Numbered from the stretch's first letter, positions 7,574 to 21,404 are shown. The stretch is DNA of 44,559 nt from Candidatus Frankia nodulisporulans (GCF_902806475.1 NZ_CADCWS010000011.1:1-44559), one strand, 5' to 3'. Numbers and translations are program-made. The notes: generated from the sequence alone by a model not told the origin.

Positions 7574-9530
7574 GCGCCCCTGGTCGGATGAGCCCGCGCC
7601 GCGCGGCCGCTCGGGCGAGTCCCGTCCGGCGCCGGACGGGATGGACGAGGGCACCGCGCTGTTCGACGTCCGCCGCCTCCCAGCCCGCCGTGACACCCGG
7701 AGCGGTGACATTCGCAGCGGTGACGCGCGGGGTCGTGACATCCGGGGCCGTGATGTGGCGAGCCGCGACGCCCGGGGTCACGCCGGCTGGGATGGGGCAC
7801 CTGAGCCCAGCGCCGAGGACACGGGGGTGCTGCGCTGGCCCGGCGTCCCACCCGCGCACCCGAACGGCGATCGCGCCAGCCATCCCGATCGCGCTGACTA
7901 CCGCGACCGTGACGACCACCGCGACAGCGTCGATCGCGGTGACCGTTCCGATGACCGTGACCGGGCTGGCAGCGGGTGGGACGCTGCCGCGGATCGTCGT
8001 CGTGATCCGCGGAGTGCTCCTGCCCCGCGGACCGGTCCGCGCGATCCGGGGGCCCACCGTCGCCGCCCGGACGCACCGCCGAGCCGGTGGCCGGACCCGT
8101 ACCCGCGGGAGGACCGGCCGTACCCGCGGGAGGACGGCCGCGGCGCGGCCCGGCCGGTCCGGCCAGAAACGAACCGTTATCCGACACCGCACCGTCATCC
8201 GGAGCCGGACCCTTATCCGGAGCCGGACCGGCGCCCGGCGCAGCGGCGTTCCGCCGCTGGTGCCGCTGGTGCCCGAGGAGCCACCGGCGGCGGTCGATCC
8301 GGCGCTGCCAGGGCGGCCGATGTTCGCACGGGTGTCCCGCGGGACGTGCCGCTGTCGCGGCGATCCAGGGTGGCGGCGTGGATCACCGCGCACTGGGGTG
8401 GGGCAAGCCGTATCCCGAACCTGCCGATCATCGCGGTCGCGGTGGCGGTGGTGCTGGCGTTGGCCGCCGGTATCGCGTTGGTGCTCGTGCCGTCCGGGCG
8501 CGAGAACGTGGCGGCGCCAGCGCCGGGCGCGGGCACGAGGGTGGCGCGGACCGAGCAGCCGCGTCCCGCGGAACCGTCCGCGGCGCCGACGGCCGTGGCC
8601 GCCAGGGTGCAGCGGGTGGCCCGGGCGACGACCAGCGGGCTGTTCGCGACGGGTGTGGCCGCGCATTCGCTCGAGCAGGCGAGCGCGTGGGCGGCCTTCC
8701 GCGGTCGACCCAACGACGTGGTCGTCATGTACACCGAACGCAGCAGCTGGGGTGCGATCACCTCACCGTGGGTGGGGCGCGGCACGTCGACGTTCGCGGG
8801 GTACGCGGGCACCTGGGTGCTCACGCAGCCACTGTTCCCGGATTCCGGGCCGCAGAAGGGCAACCTCGCCAGCTGCGCCGCCGGCGACTACGACAGCTAC
8901 TGGCGGCAGTTCGGTCGCTGGCTGGTGGCCCAGGGGCGCGGTGACTCGTTCGTCCGCCTCGGTTGGGAGTTCAACGGACTCTGGTTCGCCTGGGCCGCGA
9001 CGGACCCGCAGAACTGGATCCAGTGTTTCCGGCACGCCTCATCGGCGATCAAATCGACCAGCCCCACGGTCCGGATCGACTGGAATCTCAACGCGCACGG
9101 GTCGACCACCCCGGTCGGGGCCTTCGATCTCTACCCGGGGGACCAGTATGTCGACGTCATCGGGGTCGACAGCTACGACCAGTATCCACCGAGTCCCACC
9201 GCCGCCGCCTTCGACGATCAGTGCAACGGCGACGCCGGCCTCTGCCAGGTGATCACTTTTGCCCGCACCCACAACAAGCTGTTCTCCGTGCCGGAGTGGG
9301 GAGTGGCCAGTCAGCAGGGCAGCAAGGCCGGTCGGTCGGGCGCCGCCGGTGGCGACAATCCCGTCTACGTGCAGAAAATGTACGATACATTTCGCCACAA
9401 CGCAGACATTCTCGCCTACGAGGCGTATTTCTCCGACGCCGAATCTGACAACGTCCGCTCGTCCCTGGTGAACCCGAACCTCAACCCGGCGTCCGCCGTC
9501 GCCTACCAGCGGCTGTGGGGTGGGGGCTGA
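7566..9530 (+). CDS. membrane-anchored GH26-like glycoside hydrolase
   Basis: A protein of about 654 residues. Residues 1-280 are low-complexity, rich in Arg, Asp and Pro with degenerate repeats (SGD/RGRD, DRDDHRD, YPRED). One hydrophobic segment follows at about 286-307, then a Pro/Ala linker and a C-terminal catalytic domain (about 350-654) like glycoside hydrolase family 26 (beta-mannanase clan). The acid/base candidate is E468 in RLGWEFNG and the nucleophile candidate is E577 in VPEWGV, both in the classic positions. This is a type II membrane topology with a long cytoplasmic disordered tail and an external hydrolase. ATG 7566 is preferred (AGGGG 8 nt upstream); ATG 7560 is also in frame. 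It may trim a surface glycan; the substrate is not determinable. Confidence 0.85.
   Translation: MHERPWSDEPAPRGRSGESRPAPDGMDEGTALFDVRRLPARRDTRSGDIRSGDARGRDIRGRDVASRDARGHAGWDGAPEPSAEDTGVLRWPGVPPAHPNGDRASHPDRADYRDRDDHRDSVDRGDRSDDRDRAGSGWDAAADRRRDPRSAPAPRTGPRDPGAHRRRPDAPPSRWPDPYPREDRPYPREDGRGAARPVRPETNRYPTPHRHPEPDPYPEPDRRPAQRRSAAGAAGARGATGGGRSGAARAADVRTGVPRDVPLSRRSRVAAWITAHWGGASRIPNLPIIAVAVAVVLALAAGIALVLVPSGRENVAAPAPGAGTRVARTEQPRPAEPSAAPTAVAARVQRVARATTSGLFATGVAAHSLEQASAWAAFRGRPNDVVVMYTERSSWGAITSPWVGRGTSTFAGYAGTWVLTQPLFPDSGPQKGNLASCAAGDYDSYWRQFGRWLVAQGRGDSFVRLGWEFNGLWFAWAATDPQNWIQCFRHASSAIKSTSPTVRIDWNLNAHGSTTPVGAFDLYPGDQYVDVIGVDSYDQYPPSPTAAAFDDQCNGDAGLCQVITFARTHNKLFSVPEWGVASQQGSKAGRSGAAGGDNPVYVQKMYDTFRHNADILAYEAYFSDAESDNVRSSLVNPNLNPASAVAYQRLWGGG
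8100..8231 (+). repeat. 21-bp and 18-bp tandem repeats inside the GH26 gene
   Basis: A 21-bp unit occurs twice at 8100-8120 and 8121-8141, encoding YPRED followed by RP or GR. A diverged 18-bp unit occurs at 8196-8213 and 8214-8231, encoding HPEPDP then YPEPDR. Both keep the reading frame and lie in the disordered N-terminal region. Confidence 0.85.
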
Positions 9531-9971
9531 TCAGAAGGTGCCGGTGCGGTCCGCGTCGAGCTGAAGACCGTCGACGAACGCCTCGGCGACGTCGACCTGG
9601 TCGCGTAGCGAGGCCAGCTTCTGCTCCGCGAGTGTGACCCAGGTGGCCAGCCGTTCGCGCAGGCGGGCCCGGACCTCAGGGGACAGGCCCGGCGCGCCCA
9701 GTTCGTCCCGCAGCGACAGGAGCGCGCGCATCTCCTCGAGGCTGAACCCGAGCGGCTTCATCTTGCGGATGAGCAGCAGCCGCTCGATCGCGTCGCGATC
9801 GTAGAGCCGGAACCCGCCCACCGTCCGGTCCACCGGCGTGAGCAGGCCCGCCTCCTCGTAGTACCGCACGGTGCGCAGGGAAAGGCCGACCTGCTCGGCG
9901 ACCTCGCCGATCTGATGGACGTCACCGCGGCCCGCGCCCGATCCCGAAACGTTGCGGCGCGTGGTGGACAA
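9531..9971 (-). CDS. MerR-family transcriptional regulator
   Basis: About 146 residues. The N-terminal winged helix-turn-helix reads QIGEVAEQVGLSLRTVRYYEE, followed by GLLTPVDRTVGGFRLY and the MerR hinge KPLGFSLEEMRALLSL. A C-terminal helix (residues about 100-140) should form the dimer coiled coil. There is no cysteine cluster, so a metal-sensing role is not supported. The start is uncertain: TTG 9971 has a G-rich stretch upstream, but the frame stays open to 10178 with no family-like sequence. The gene is divergent from mfd and its stop abuts the GH26 stop with no gap. MerR proteins often control a neighbouring divergent gene; the target is unknown. Confidence 0.85.
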   Translation of the reverse strand: MSTTRRNVSGSGAGRGDVHQIGEVAEQVGLSLRTVRYYEEAGLLTPVDRTVGGFRLYDRDAIERLLLIRKMKPLGFSLEEMRALLSLRDELGAPGLSPEVRARLRERLATWVTLAEQKLASLRDQVDVAEAFVDGLQLDADRTGTF

Positions 9972-10261
9972 CTCGCCCCCAGCCTCGGTAGGGGTGCCGG
10001 GCGGCCGGCTGGTCGCCAGGGGAGTCGACTGTACGTCGATCTGTCCCCGGACGCGCTCCCTGATGTGGCGGTGCCGCGACGGTGGAGGAGGCTCGTACCG
10101 ACCCCGGCAGCCGTCGGTGTCGTAGGCTGAAGGCGGCGTCCCGGCCGACTTTCCGCGTCGCGTGTGGGTGTACGTCACTCCGCTTGTTCTCGAGGCGCCA
10201 CCTCCCCTGGGACCTACGGCCCCGGGGACGCGCCGTTCCGGAGAGGCCCAGGGACAGGGTT

Positions 10262-13885
<3,624 letters not shown>

Positions 13886-13947
13886 ATCGCGGGCTTCGAG
13901 GACCGGAGGTGTGCTTGGCCACACCTGAGCGGATAGCGTCTGGGTTC

Positions 13948-14715
13948 GTGAAGCTTCCTCGCCTTCTCGCTGGCGTCGGACTGAGCATGGCCGTCGTGCT
14001 CGCCGCTTCGGCCTGCACGACGCATGCCGGCGCCGCCGCCCAGGTCGGATCGCACGCGATCGAGACCTCCCAGCTGCGCAGCATCGTCGAACGCGGTCTC
14101 TCCGCCGCGCAGGCCGTGCCCCTGTCGCCGTCCGGCCAGTCCGCCGCCACCCCGCTCGACCAGCCCTCCCTGCAGCGACGCACACTCACCACCCTCGTCC
14201 AGCTACAACTCATGTCGGACGAGGCCCACCGCCGCGGCATCACCGTGAGCGACGCCGACGTCTCGGCCTACTACCAGGCCTACGCGATCCTGCAGTTCGG
14301 GAGCGTCAAGGCCTTCGAGCAGCGCGCCGCCGCGGTCGGCTTCGCCCAGCGGGACGTCGCGGTGATCGTGAGATCCGGTGCGATCCAGTCGGCGCTCAGC
14401 GACCGGATCTCGCCCACCCTGGTCGCGACCGACGCCCAGACCAGAAGCCAGTACGACAGCATCGTCAGCCAGGTCGGCCGGATTCCGCTCACCTATGCCC
14501 AGGCCAAGCCCTACCTGGCCCGGTTCATCGCCGCCGACGTGCGCGCCGCCGCGCTCAAGCCGATCCTCTACCAGGCTGAGAAGAAGAACCCGATCTCGGT
14601 CAACCCGCGCTTCGGTCGCTGGGACACCGCCCAGTTCGGGATCGTCGCCGCCGACGGCACCATCGCGTCCAGCGTCGTGCCGCCCCCCACCCTGGACACG
14701 ACCCTCCAGTCCTGA
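13948..14715 (+). CDS. SurA-N-like lipoprotein
   Basis: A 255-residue secreted lipoprotein. A GTG start gives VKLPRLLAGVGL, a hydrophobic signal and a lipobox ending in ASAC at about residue 24, predicting cleavage before Cys and lipid anchoring outside the membrane. The mature part (AQVGSHAIETSQLRSIVERG, then LQRRTLTTLVQLQLMSDEAHRRGI) matches the N-terminal chaperone-like domain of SurA/PrsA-type folding factors, with no clear PPIase domain. The location between mfd and mazG is conserved in actinobacteria. The longer frame from 13909 would put 13 extra residues before the signal peptide and is less likely. Its role in exported-protein folding is inferred. Confidence 0.85.
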   Translation: MKLPRLLAGVGLSMAVVLAASACTTHAGAAAQVGSHAIETSQLRSIVERGLSAAQAVPLSPSGQSAATPLDQPSLQRRTLTTLVQLQLMSDEAHRRGITVSDADVSAYYQAYAILQFGSVKAFEQRAAAVGFAQRDVAVIVRSGAIQSALSDRISPTLVATDAQTRSQYDSIVSQVGRIPLTYAQAKPYLARFIAADVRAAALKPILYQAEKKNPISVNPRFGRWDTAQFGIVAADGTIASSVVPPPTLDTTLQS

Positions 14716-14762
14716 CGCCCGGCGCTGCCCTGACGCCTGCGAAATCCTGACGCCTGCGAGAG
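14711..14762 (+). repeat. 17-bp short direct repeats before mazG
   Basis: CCTGACGCCTGCGA-type units of 17 bp occur at 14729-14745 and 14746-14762, with a further partial copy at 14711. They fill the gap between the lipoprotein stop and the mazG start. Confidence 0.8.
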
Positions 14763-14769
14763 AGAAGAC

Positions 14770-15939
14770 ATGCCGCTGCGGGTCACAATGATCGTTACCA
14801 GTCCGCGGGTCGCTCCGGGCATCCTCACCGCGCCCGCCTGGGACCTGCTTCGCCAGCTGCCGGTACTCACGGCGTCACCCGCCCATCCGCAGTTGGACGC
14901 CCTGCGCGCGGCCGGCGCCGCCGTCACCGTCATCACCGGCGAGGACTCCCACCGGGAGACCGCGGACGAGAAGCTCGCCGCCTGGCTGTCCCCGCACGTA
15001 CCGCCGGACGCGGCGCGGATCGCCTGGCTCGCCGATCCGGTCGCACCCAGCGATCTCGATCGCCAGCTGGACCGCCTGGCCCAGACCACCCCGCCGGACG
15101 GTGACGAGGCCGCGCGTGACCTCATCGTCGACACGCTCCTCGCCACCGCCGAGCTTCCCGGCTCGGCGCTGCTGGACGCGGTGTCCGTCATGGATCGGCT
15201 GCGCTCACCCGGTGGCTGCCCGTGGGATGCCGAGCAGACCCACGAATCCCTCGCCCCCTATCTGATCGAGGAGACCTACGAGGCCTACCAGGCGATCGAG
15301 GACGGCGACGTCCTGATGCAGGTCCTCTTCCACGCCCGGGTGGCCGCCGAACGCCCCGAGGACCCCTGGGATGTCGACGACGTGGCGACCGGGCTCGCCG
15401 CCAAGCTGATCCGCCGCCATCCGCACGTGTTCGCCGATGTGATCGTCGACGGGTCGGCGGACGTCGTCACCAACTGGAACGCCATCAAGGCCGAGGAGAA
15501 GGGGCGGGTCTCGGTGACCGAGGGGGTCGCGCTGTCGCAGCCAGCGCTCTCACTCGCCGCCAAGCTCCTCAGACGTGCCAGCGGTATCGGCGTCCCGCTG
15601 GACGTCGCCGTCCCCGTCCCCGTCGCGGCTACGGATCAGGCCGTGTCCGGTGTCGAGGGAGCCCTCCTGTCCATCGTCGCCGACGTGGCGACAACCCCGC
15701 TCTCCTCGAGCGATGACGCCGAACGTGCCGTCGGCGACCTGCTCTTCGCCGCCGTCGCGTGGGCCCGCGCCGGGCGGGTCGACCCCGAGCAGGCGCTGCG
15801 CGCACGTGCGCGCCGATTCCGCGATCAACTCGCAGCGGCCGAGGGTGCCGCCCGCGCGGACAGCGCAGCACCGCCCGACCCGCTGCCCGCCGAACGGTGG
15901 CGCACGCTGTGGCCATCTCCCTGCCCGCCGGCAGGCTGA
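14770..15939 (+). CDS. mazG: MazG nucleoside triphosphate pyrophosphohydrolase, probable internal deletion
   Basis: A 389-residue protein. Residues about 1-130 form a tetrapyrrole-methylase-like remnant or lineage-specific N-terminus, and residues 136-300 the MazG domain (RLRSPGGCPWDAEQTHESLAPYLIEE is split here as RLRSPGGCPWDAEQTH then SLAPYLIEETYE). MazG hydrolyses (d)NTPs and (p)ppGpp-type substrates using ExxE and ExxD metal motifs separated by 12-28 residues. Here EETYE is followed after only five residues by EDGDVLMQVLFHAR, whereas family members have an extra LREELGD-type segment before the VLLQVLFHAR-like helix. About nine residues seem lost in frame at 15301-15309. ATG 14770 has GAGAGAGAAG upstream. 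Activity is uncertain; a polar C-terminal extension follows residue 300. Confidence 0.85.
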   Translation: MPLRVTMIVTSPRVAPGILTAPAWDLLRQLPVLTASPAHPQLDALRAAGAAVTVITGEDSHRETADEKLAAWLSPHVPPDAARIAWLADPVAPSDLDRQLDRLAQTTPPDGDEAARDLIVDTLLATAELPGSALLDAVSVMDRLRSPGGCPWDAEQTHESLAPYLIEETYEAYQAIEDGDVLMQVLFHARVAAERPEDPWDVDDVATGLAAKLIRRHPHVFADVIVDGSADVVTNWNAIKAEEKGRVSVTEGVALSQPALSLAAKLLRRASGIGVPLDVAVPVPVAATDQAVSGVEGALLSIVADVATTPLSSSDDAERAVGDLLFAAVAWARAGRVDPEQALRARARRFRDQLAAAEGAARADSAAPPDPLPAERWRTLWPSPCPPAG

Positions 15940-15959
15940 CCTGCCCGCCGGCAGGCTGG
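15920..15959 (+). repeat. 20-bp tandem duplication across the mazG stop codon
   Basis: Units 15920-15939 and 15940-15959 differ at one base. Each has short complementary arms (CTGCC/GGCAG), so the transcript can fold into two small hairpins right at the mazG stop, possibly a weak terminator. Confidence 0.9.
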
Positions 15960-16052
15960 CTTCGAGGTAGGCCGCCCGTGGCGCCGCCTCCGCGCCAACT
16001 CTGCTCGGTGCTGGCCTTCCTGCATGGCCGGACCGGCGATTAGCCTCTGAGC

Positions 16053-18023
16053 ATGGCTGCCATCCCACGTAAGGCGCTGGCCGACGTCCGGCAGATCGCG
16101 GCGCGGCGGACGGCGCCAGTCGTCCTCGAGCTTGATCTCATGGTGGAACTGCTCGAAGGTGTTCCGGCCGACCCGGTGACGTTCGCCCTTTCTCGACGGC
16201 GCAACACGCTGCGCGACATCGTGGAGGCGCTGCGCCACGCCACGGATGATGCCCGGGTTCCGGTCGTGGTCGCGCACATCGCCGCGTGCGGGATGCCACT
16301 GGCCCACATCCAGGAGATTCGAGCGGCGATCAGCGCCTTCCGCGCCGCGGGGGGTACCGCCATCGCGTACGCCGACACGTTCGGCGAGTTCGGAGGTGGG
16401 ACGGGGCCGTACTACCTGGCGACCGCCTTCGACGAGATCTGGCTTGCGCCCTGTGGTGACTGCGGCCTGACCGGGCTCGGTATGGAGACCCCCTTTCTGC
16501 GCGGTGCGCTGGACCGCCTGGGCGTGACCGTCGAGATCGGACAGCGCTACGAGTACAAGAACGCGGTGAACACACTCGTCGAACGGGACTTCACGCCAGC
16601 CCACCTGGAGGCCGTGAGCCGGATCATCGAGTCGTCCGCGGAGCAGGTCGTCGCGGGTATCGCGCAGGGCCGCGGTATTCCCGCCGACCGGGTTCGGCGG
16701 CTGATCGACCTTGGCCCGCTGACCGGCACGGTCGCACTGGACACCGGGCTGGTCGACCGGCTCGGCTATCGCGACGAGGTGTACGCCGCCGCCCGGGCGA
16801 GGATCGGCGCGAGCGACGACGGCGAGGCTGCTGTCGGCGACGCTGCTGTCGGCGACGCTGCCGGAGAGGGTGGGGGCGGCGCCTCCGAGCCGGTGCTGAT
16901 GTATGCCTCCGCCTCCCTGCGTTCCGCGGAACGCAGGGAGAAGTCGCCGGTGCGGCGCGTGACCGCGTTCGCCGCGCGTGGGCCCGGAGCGCTTTTCCTG
17001 CGGGAGGAGCCGTCGGCGCGGTCCGGTGGGAGCGAGTCCGGGGCAGGGTCCGAGGTGGAGCGGCAGAGCTCGCCGCTGGCGCCGACCGTCACGCCCGCGC
17101 ACGGCGACCCGCGTCGCTCGGTCGTCGCGCTGATCTACGGAACCGGGCCGGTGGTGCTCGGTTCCGCGGCGGCGGGCCCGTTTTCCGGGCAGGCTCTGGC
17201 TTCCGACTCCATCACGGCGGCGTTGCGGGCCGCGGCACGCGATGAGGATGTCGCCGCCGCGGTGCTGCGGGTCAGCAGCCCCGGCGGCTCCTACGTCGCC
17301 TCGGACCTGATCCGTCGGGAGGCCGAACGGTTTCGGGCGACCGGTCGACCATTGATCGTCTCCATGGGTGATGTGGCAGCCTCAGGTGGGTACTTCGTCG
17401 CCCTGGCGGCGGACCTGATCGTGGCCAACCCCGGCACGCTGACCGGGTCGATCGGGGTGTTCGCCGGCAAGCAGGTCGTGCGGGACCTGCTGGACAAGGT
17501 CGGCGTCGGCTTCGGCGCGGTCGCGGAGGGCGAGCATGCGCTGATGATGTCCCCGCGGCGGCCGTTCACCGAGGGCGAGCGGGAGAAGCTCGAGGAGTTC
17601 CTGGACCGGGTCTACGCCGACTTCGTCGACAAGGTCTCCCTCTCCCGAGGGCTGGGTCGGGACCGGGTCCACGAGCTGGCTCGTGGTCGGGTGTGGACGG
17701 GCGCGGACGCCCACCGGCACGGTCTGGTCGACGAACTCGGCGGGCTTTCCGACGCCCTGCGGCTGGCCTGGTCGCGGGCCGGCCTGCCGGCGGACGAGAC
17801 TCCCCGGGTGCGACTGACCGCCAGGCCGTCGGTGCTGGACCGGGTGCGTACACCCAGATCCAGTGAGGATCGGGGCGCCGCGGCCGTCGGTCCGTCGCTG
17901 GGCTCGACGGTGGGGTCAGCATTCGGGTCGTTCGGATGGGGCTCCTTCGCGCCACTGGCCGCTCGTCTCGGGCTGCCCGTGGCCGGCCCGCTGACCATGC
18001 CGCCGATGGGACGGATCCACTGA
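16053..18023 (+). CDS. sppA: signal peptide peptidase SppA-like S49 protease
   Basis: A 656-residue two-repeat S49 peptidase (67K type). The catalytic dyad is split across the repeats: Lys169 in EIGQRYEYKNAVN and Ser444 in GDVAASGGYF. GTLTGSIGVFAGK and the surrounding C-terminal motifs are canonical. Between the repeats (about 250-350) is a low-complexity Ala/Gly/Ser/Arg insert, including a 15-bp tandem duplication at 16827-16856 (AAVGD twice). There is no N-terminal membrane segment, unlike E. coli SppA, so the protein may be cytoplasmic or peripherally bound. It likely degrades leftover signal peptides or other small peptides. It lies between mazG and eno; the ATG at 16053 lacks a strong ribosome site. 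Confidence 0.93.
   Translation: MAAIPRKALADVRQIAARRTAPVVLELDLMVELLEGVPADPVTFALSRRRNTLRDIVEALRHATDDARVPVVVAHIAACGMPLAHIQEIRAAISAFRAAGGTAIAYADTFGEFGGGTGPYYLATAFDEIWLAPCGDCGLTGLGMETPFLRGALDRLGVTVEIGQRYEYKNAVNTLVERDFTPAHLEAVSRIIESSAEQVVAGIAQGRGIPADRVRRLIDLGPLTGTVALDTGLVDRLGYRDEVYAAARARIGASDDGEAAVGDAAVGDAAGEGGGGASEPVLMYASASLRSAERREKSPVRRVTAFAARGPGALFLREEPSARSGGSESGAGSEVERQSSPLAPTVTPAHGDPRRSVVALIYGTGPVVLGSAAAGPFSGQALASDSITAALRAAARDEDVAAAVLRVSSPGGSYVASDLIRREAERFRATGRPLIVSMGDVAASGGYFVALAADLIVANPGTLTGSIGVFAGKQVVRDLLDKVGVGFGAVAEGEHALMMSPRRPFTEGEREKLEEFLDRVYADFVDKVSLSRGLGRDRVHELARGRVWTGADAHRHGLVDELGGLSDALRLAWSRAGLPADETPRVRLTARPSVLDRVRTPRSSEDRGAAAVGPSLGSTVGSAFGSFGWGSFAPLAARLGLPVAGPLTMPPMGRIH
16827..16856 (+). 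repeat. 15-bp tandem duplication inside sppA
   Basis: Two perfect copies of a 15-bp unit (16827-16841, 16842-16856) encode AAVGD twice in the linker between the two S49 repeats, in frame. Confidence 0.95.
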
Positions 18024-19424
<1,401 letters not shown>

Positions 19425-19429
19425 GTCCG

Positions 19430-19804
19430 GTGCCGGCGCCGCGTGTCGCACTGACGACGAGGGCTACCCTGCTCGCCGTCGTGATCTGCGTGCTGGTCCT
19501 CACCCTGGCCTACCCATTGCGGTTGTACCTGCGTCAGCAGAGCAAGCTTTCCCAGCTTGTCCGAGCGAACGCGCAGGCCCAGACCCAGGTGGACCAGTTG
19601 CGCACCACGGTCGGTCGCTACGGCGACCAGGCCTGGGTCGAGGATGAGGCGCGGCGCCGGTTGCACTACCTCAAGCCCGGTGAGCAGGCCTATCTGATGC
19701 CGGCACCAGCGACGCCGCCGTCGACGGACGAGGCCCACGGCGGCGCGTCCGCCGGCGACTCGGCCTGGTACGGCAGACTGTGGTCGCAGATCTCCGCGCC
19801 GTAG
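19430..19804 (+). CDS. divIC: septum formation initiator (DivIC/FtsB family)
   Basis: A 124-residue single-pass membrane protein. It has a short cytoplasmic N-terminus, one transmembrane helix (about residues 10-30, TLLAVVICVLVLTLAYPL), then a heptad-rich coiled coil (about 34-62) and the FtsB/DivIC-type motif with EDEARRRLHYLKPGEQAYLMP. This family joins FtsQ/DivIB and FtsL in the divisome. GTG 19430 begins five bases after the eno stop. The C-terminus is polar and species-specific. Eno-divIC adjacency is typical of actinobacteria. Confidence 0.93.
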   Translation: MPAPRVALTTRATLLAVVICVLVLTLAYPLRLYLRQQSKLSQLVRANAQAQTQVDQLRTTVGRYGDQAWVEDEARRRLHYLKPGEQAYLMPAPATPPSTDEAHGGASAGDSAWYGRLWSQISAP

Positions 19805-19883
19805 CGCGGTGTGGCCGCCGCGTCATGATGGAGCCGGCGACATCGTCGTGGACACGACGCCACGGCCAGGAAACGGGGGAAAC

Positions 19884-20438
19884 GTGGTGCGGACGGCCGT
19901 GACGACCCAGGACGCGCAGGTTGTCCGCCAGCAGCTGGGCCGTGAGCCCCGCGGCCTGGTGGCGGTCGCGCACCGGTGTTCCTGCGGACGTCCGGATGTG
20001 GTGGAGACCGCACCCCGGCTGCCCGACGGGTCCCCGTTCCCGACGTTGTTCTACCTGACCTGCCCGCGGGCGGCGAGCGCGGTGTCCCGGCTGGAAGGTG
20101 CCGGGGTGATGCGCCAGATGACCGAGCGGCTGGCGACCGATCCGGAGCTGGCCGCCGCGTACGCGGCGGCGCACCAGGATTACCTCGACCGTCGGGACAC
20201 CCGTGAGCCGCTCACCGGAGCCCCCAGCGCGGGGGGGATGCCGACCCGAGTGAAGTGCCTGCACGTGCTGGTCGCCCACAGCCTGGCCGCGGGACCCGGG
20301 GTCAACCCGTTCGGCGACGAGGCGCTCGCCGCGATCGAGGACTGGGGCCGTCGTGGCCCCTGCGTGCCCGACGAGGCCTGCGTGCCCGCCGCCGGCGGTG
20401 CCGAGCGCGAGAACGCGAAGAGGAAGGGATCGGTATGA
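19884..20438 (+). CDS. DUF501 family protein
   Basis: A protein of about 184 residues of the DUF501 family, uncharacterised but conserved between divIC and ppx in actinobacteria. It has a Cys-containing start (VAHRCSCGRPDVV), FPTLFYLTCPRAASAVSRLE, a helical middle, and VKCLHVLVAHSLAAGPGVNPFGDEAL with conserved Cys/His. The paired GTG codons at 19884 and 19887 follow GGGGGA; either may start. The tail has an acidic-to-basic run, and its TGA overlaps the ppx ATG by 4 bp, so the two are coupled. The Cys/His pattern hints at metal binding, which I cannot prove. Confidence 0.9.
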   Translation: MVRTAVTTQDAQVVRQQLGREPRGLVAVAHRCSCGRPDVVETAPRLPDGSPFPTLFYLTCPRAASAVSRLEGAGVMRQMTERLATDPELAAAYAAAHQDYLDRRDTREPLTGAPSAGGMPTRVKCLHVLVAHSLAAGPGVNPFGDEALAAIEDWGRRGPCVPDEACVPAAGGAERENAKRKGSV

Positions 20439-21388
20439 CCCGCGTCGCCGCGATCGACTGTGGCACCAACTCGATCCGTCTGCTGGTGGCGGAGGTCGAT
20501 GGTCCCCGACTGCGCGAACTGACCCGCCGGATGGAGATCGTGCGTCTTGGCGCGGGAGTCGACCGCACCGGAGAGCTCTCCCCGCAGGCGCTGGAGCGCA
20601 CACTGGCGGCGCTGCGCGACTACGCCGGCGAGATCGAACGGCTGGGCGCGACGCGGGTGCGGATGGTCGCCACCAGTGCCACGAGGGACGCCCGGAACCG
20701 CGGCGATCTGGTTGCCGGAGTCCGGGAGATCCTCGGGGTCGACCCCGAGGTGATCAGCGGGGACGAGGAGGCCGGGTTGTCGTTCGCCGGTGCGATCGGT
20801 GATCTGGCCACGACCGCGTCCGTCGCGACGCCGGTCCTGCTCGCGGACATCGGCGGCGGCTCGACCGAACTGGTCCTCGGCGACCTGGCCGGGGTGCGGG
20901 CCGCACGTTCGGTGAACGTGGGCTGCGTGCGTCTGGCGGAGCGGCATCTGCGGGACGACCCGCCGACGGCGGCACAGGTGGCGGCGATCGTCGCCGATGC
21001 GCGGGCCGCGTTCGACCTGGCCGCGCAGACCGTGCCGATCGAGCGGGCGGCCACCCTGGTCGGTGTCGCCGGAACGGTCACCACCGTTGCCGCGCTCGCC
21101 GCGGACCTGCCCGGCTACGACGCTGAGCGCATCCACCTGTCGGTGACCAGCGCCGAGCAGGTCGCCGAGGTCACCGCCCGTCTGGTGGCGATGACCCACG
21201 ACGAGCGGGCGGCGCTCGCGGTCATGCATCCGGGCCGGGTCGACGTCATCGCGGCCGGATCACTCGTACTGCGCACGCTGGTCGAGCGCACCGGGGCGAG
21301 CGCGGTCGTGGCCAGCGAGCGTGACATCCTCGACGGCATCGCGCTGGCCTTGGCCGCGGCCCCCGCCGCACCCATCGTCACGGGCTGA
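20435..21388 (+). CDS. ppx: exopolyphosphatase / guanosine pentaphosphate phosphohydrolase
   Basis: A 317-residue Ppx/GppA-family phosphatase of the ASKHA fold. Signature motifs: AAIDCGTNSIRLLVAE (5-20), ATSATRDARN, ISGDEEAGLSFAGAIG, LADIGGGSTELVLG (phosphate-2-type loop) and VGVAGTVTTVAAL. It hydrolyses terminal phosphate of polyphosphate and/or pppGpp; sequence alone does not separate the two. Its length matches the short actinobacterial form, without the C-terminal HD-like domain of long Ppx. AGGAAGGG precedes ATG 20435 and the start overlaps the DUF501 stop. Confidence 0.94.
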   Translation: MTRVAAIDCGTNSIRLLVAEVDGPRLRELTRRMEIVRLGAGVDRTGELSPQALERTLAALRDYAGEIERLGATRVRMVATSATRDARNRGDLVAGVREILGVDPEVISGDEEAGLSFAGAIGDLATTASVATPVLLADIGGGSTELVLGDLAGVRAARSVNVGCVRLAERHLRDDPPTAAQVAAIVADARAAFDLAAQTVPIERAATLVGVAGTVTTVAALAADLPGYDAERIHLSVTSAEQVAEVTARLVAMTHDERAALAVMHPGRVDVIAAGSLVLRTLVERTGASAVVASERDILDGIALALAAAPAAPIVTG

Positions 21389-21404
21389 GCCACGGTCCCA
21401 CGGG

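Noticed and set aside
7570-9252. 560-codon alternative plus-strand frame over the GH26 gene
   Set aside because: Arg/Ser/Pro-rich shadow translation in the +1 frame; the GH26 catalytic motifs are in the other frame.
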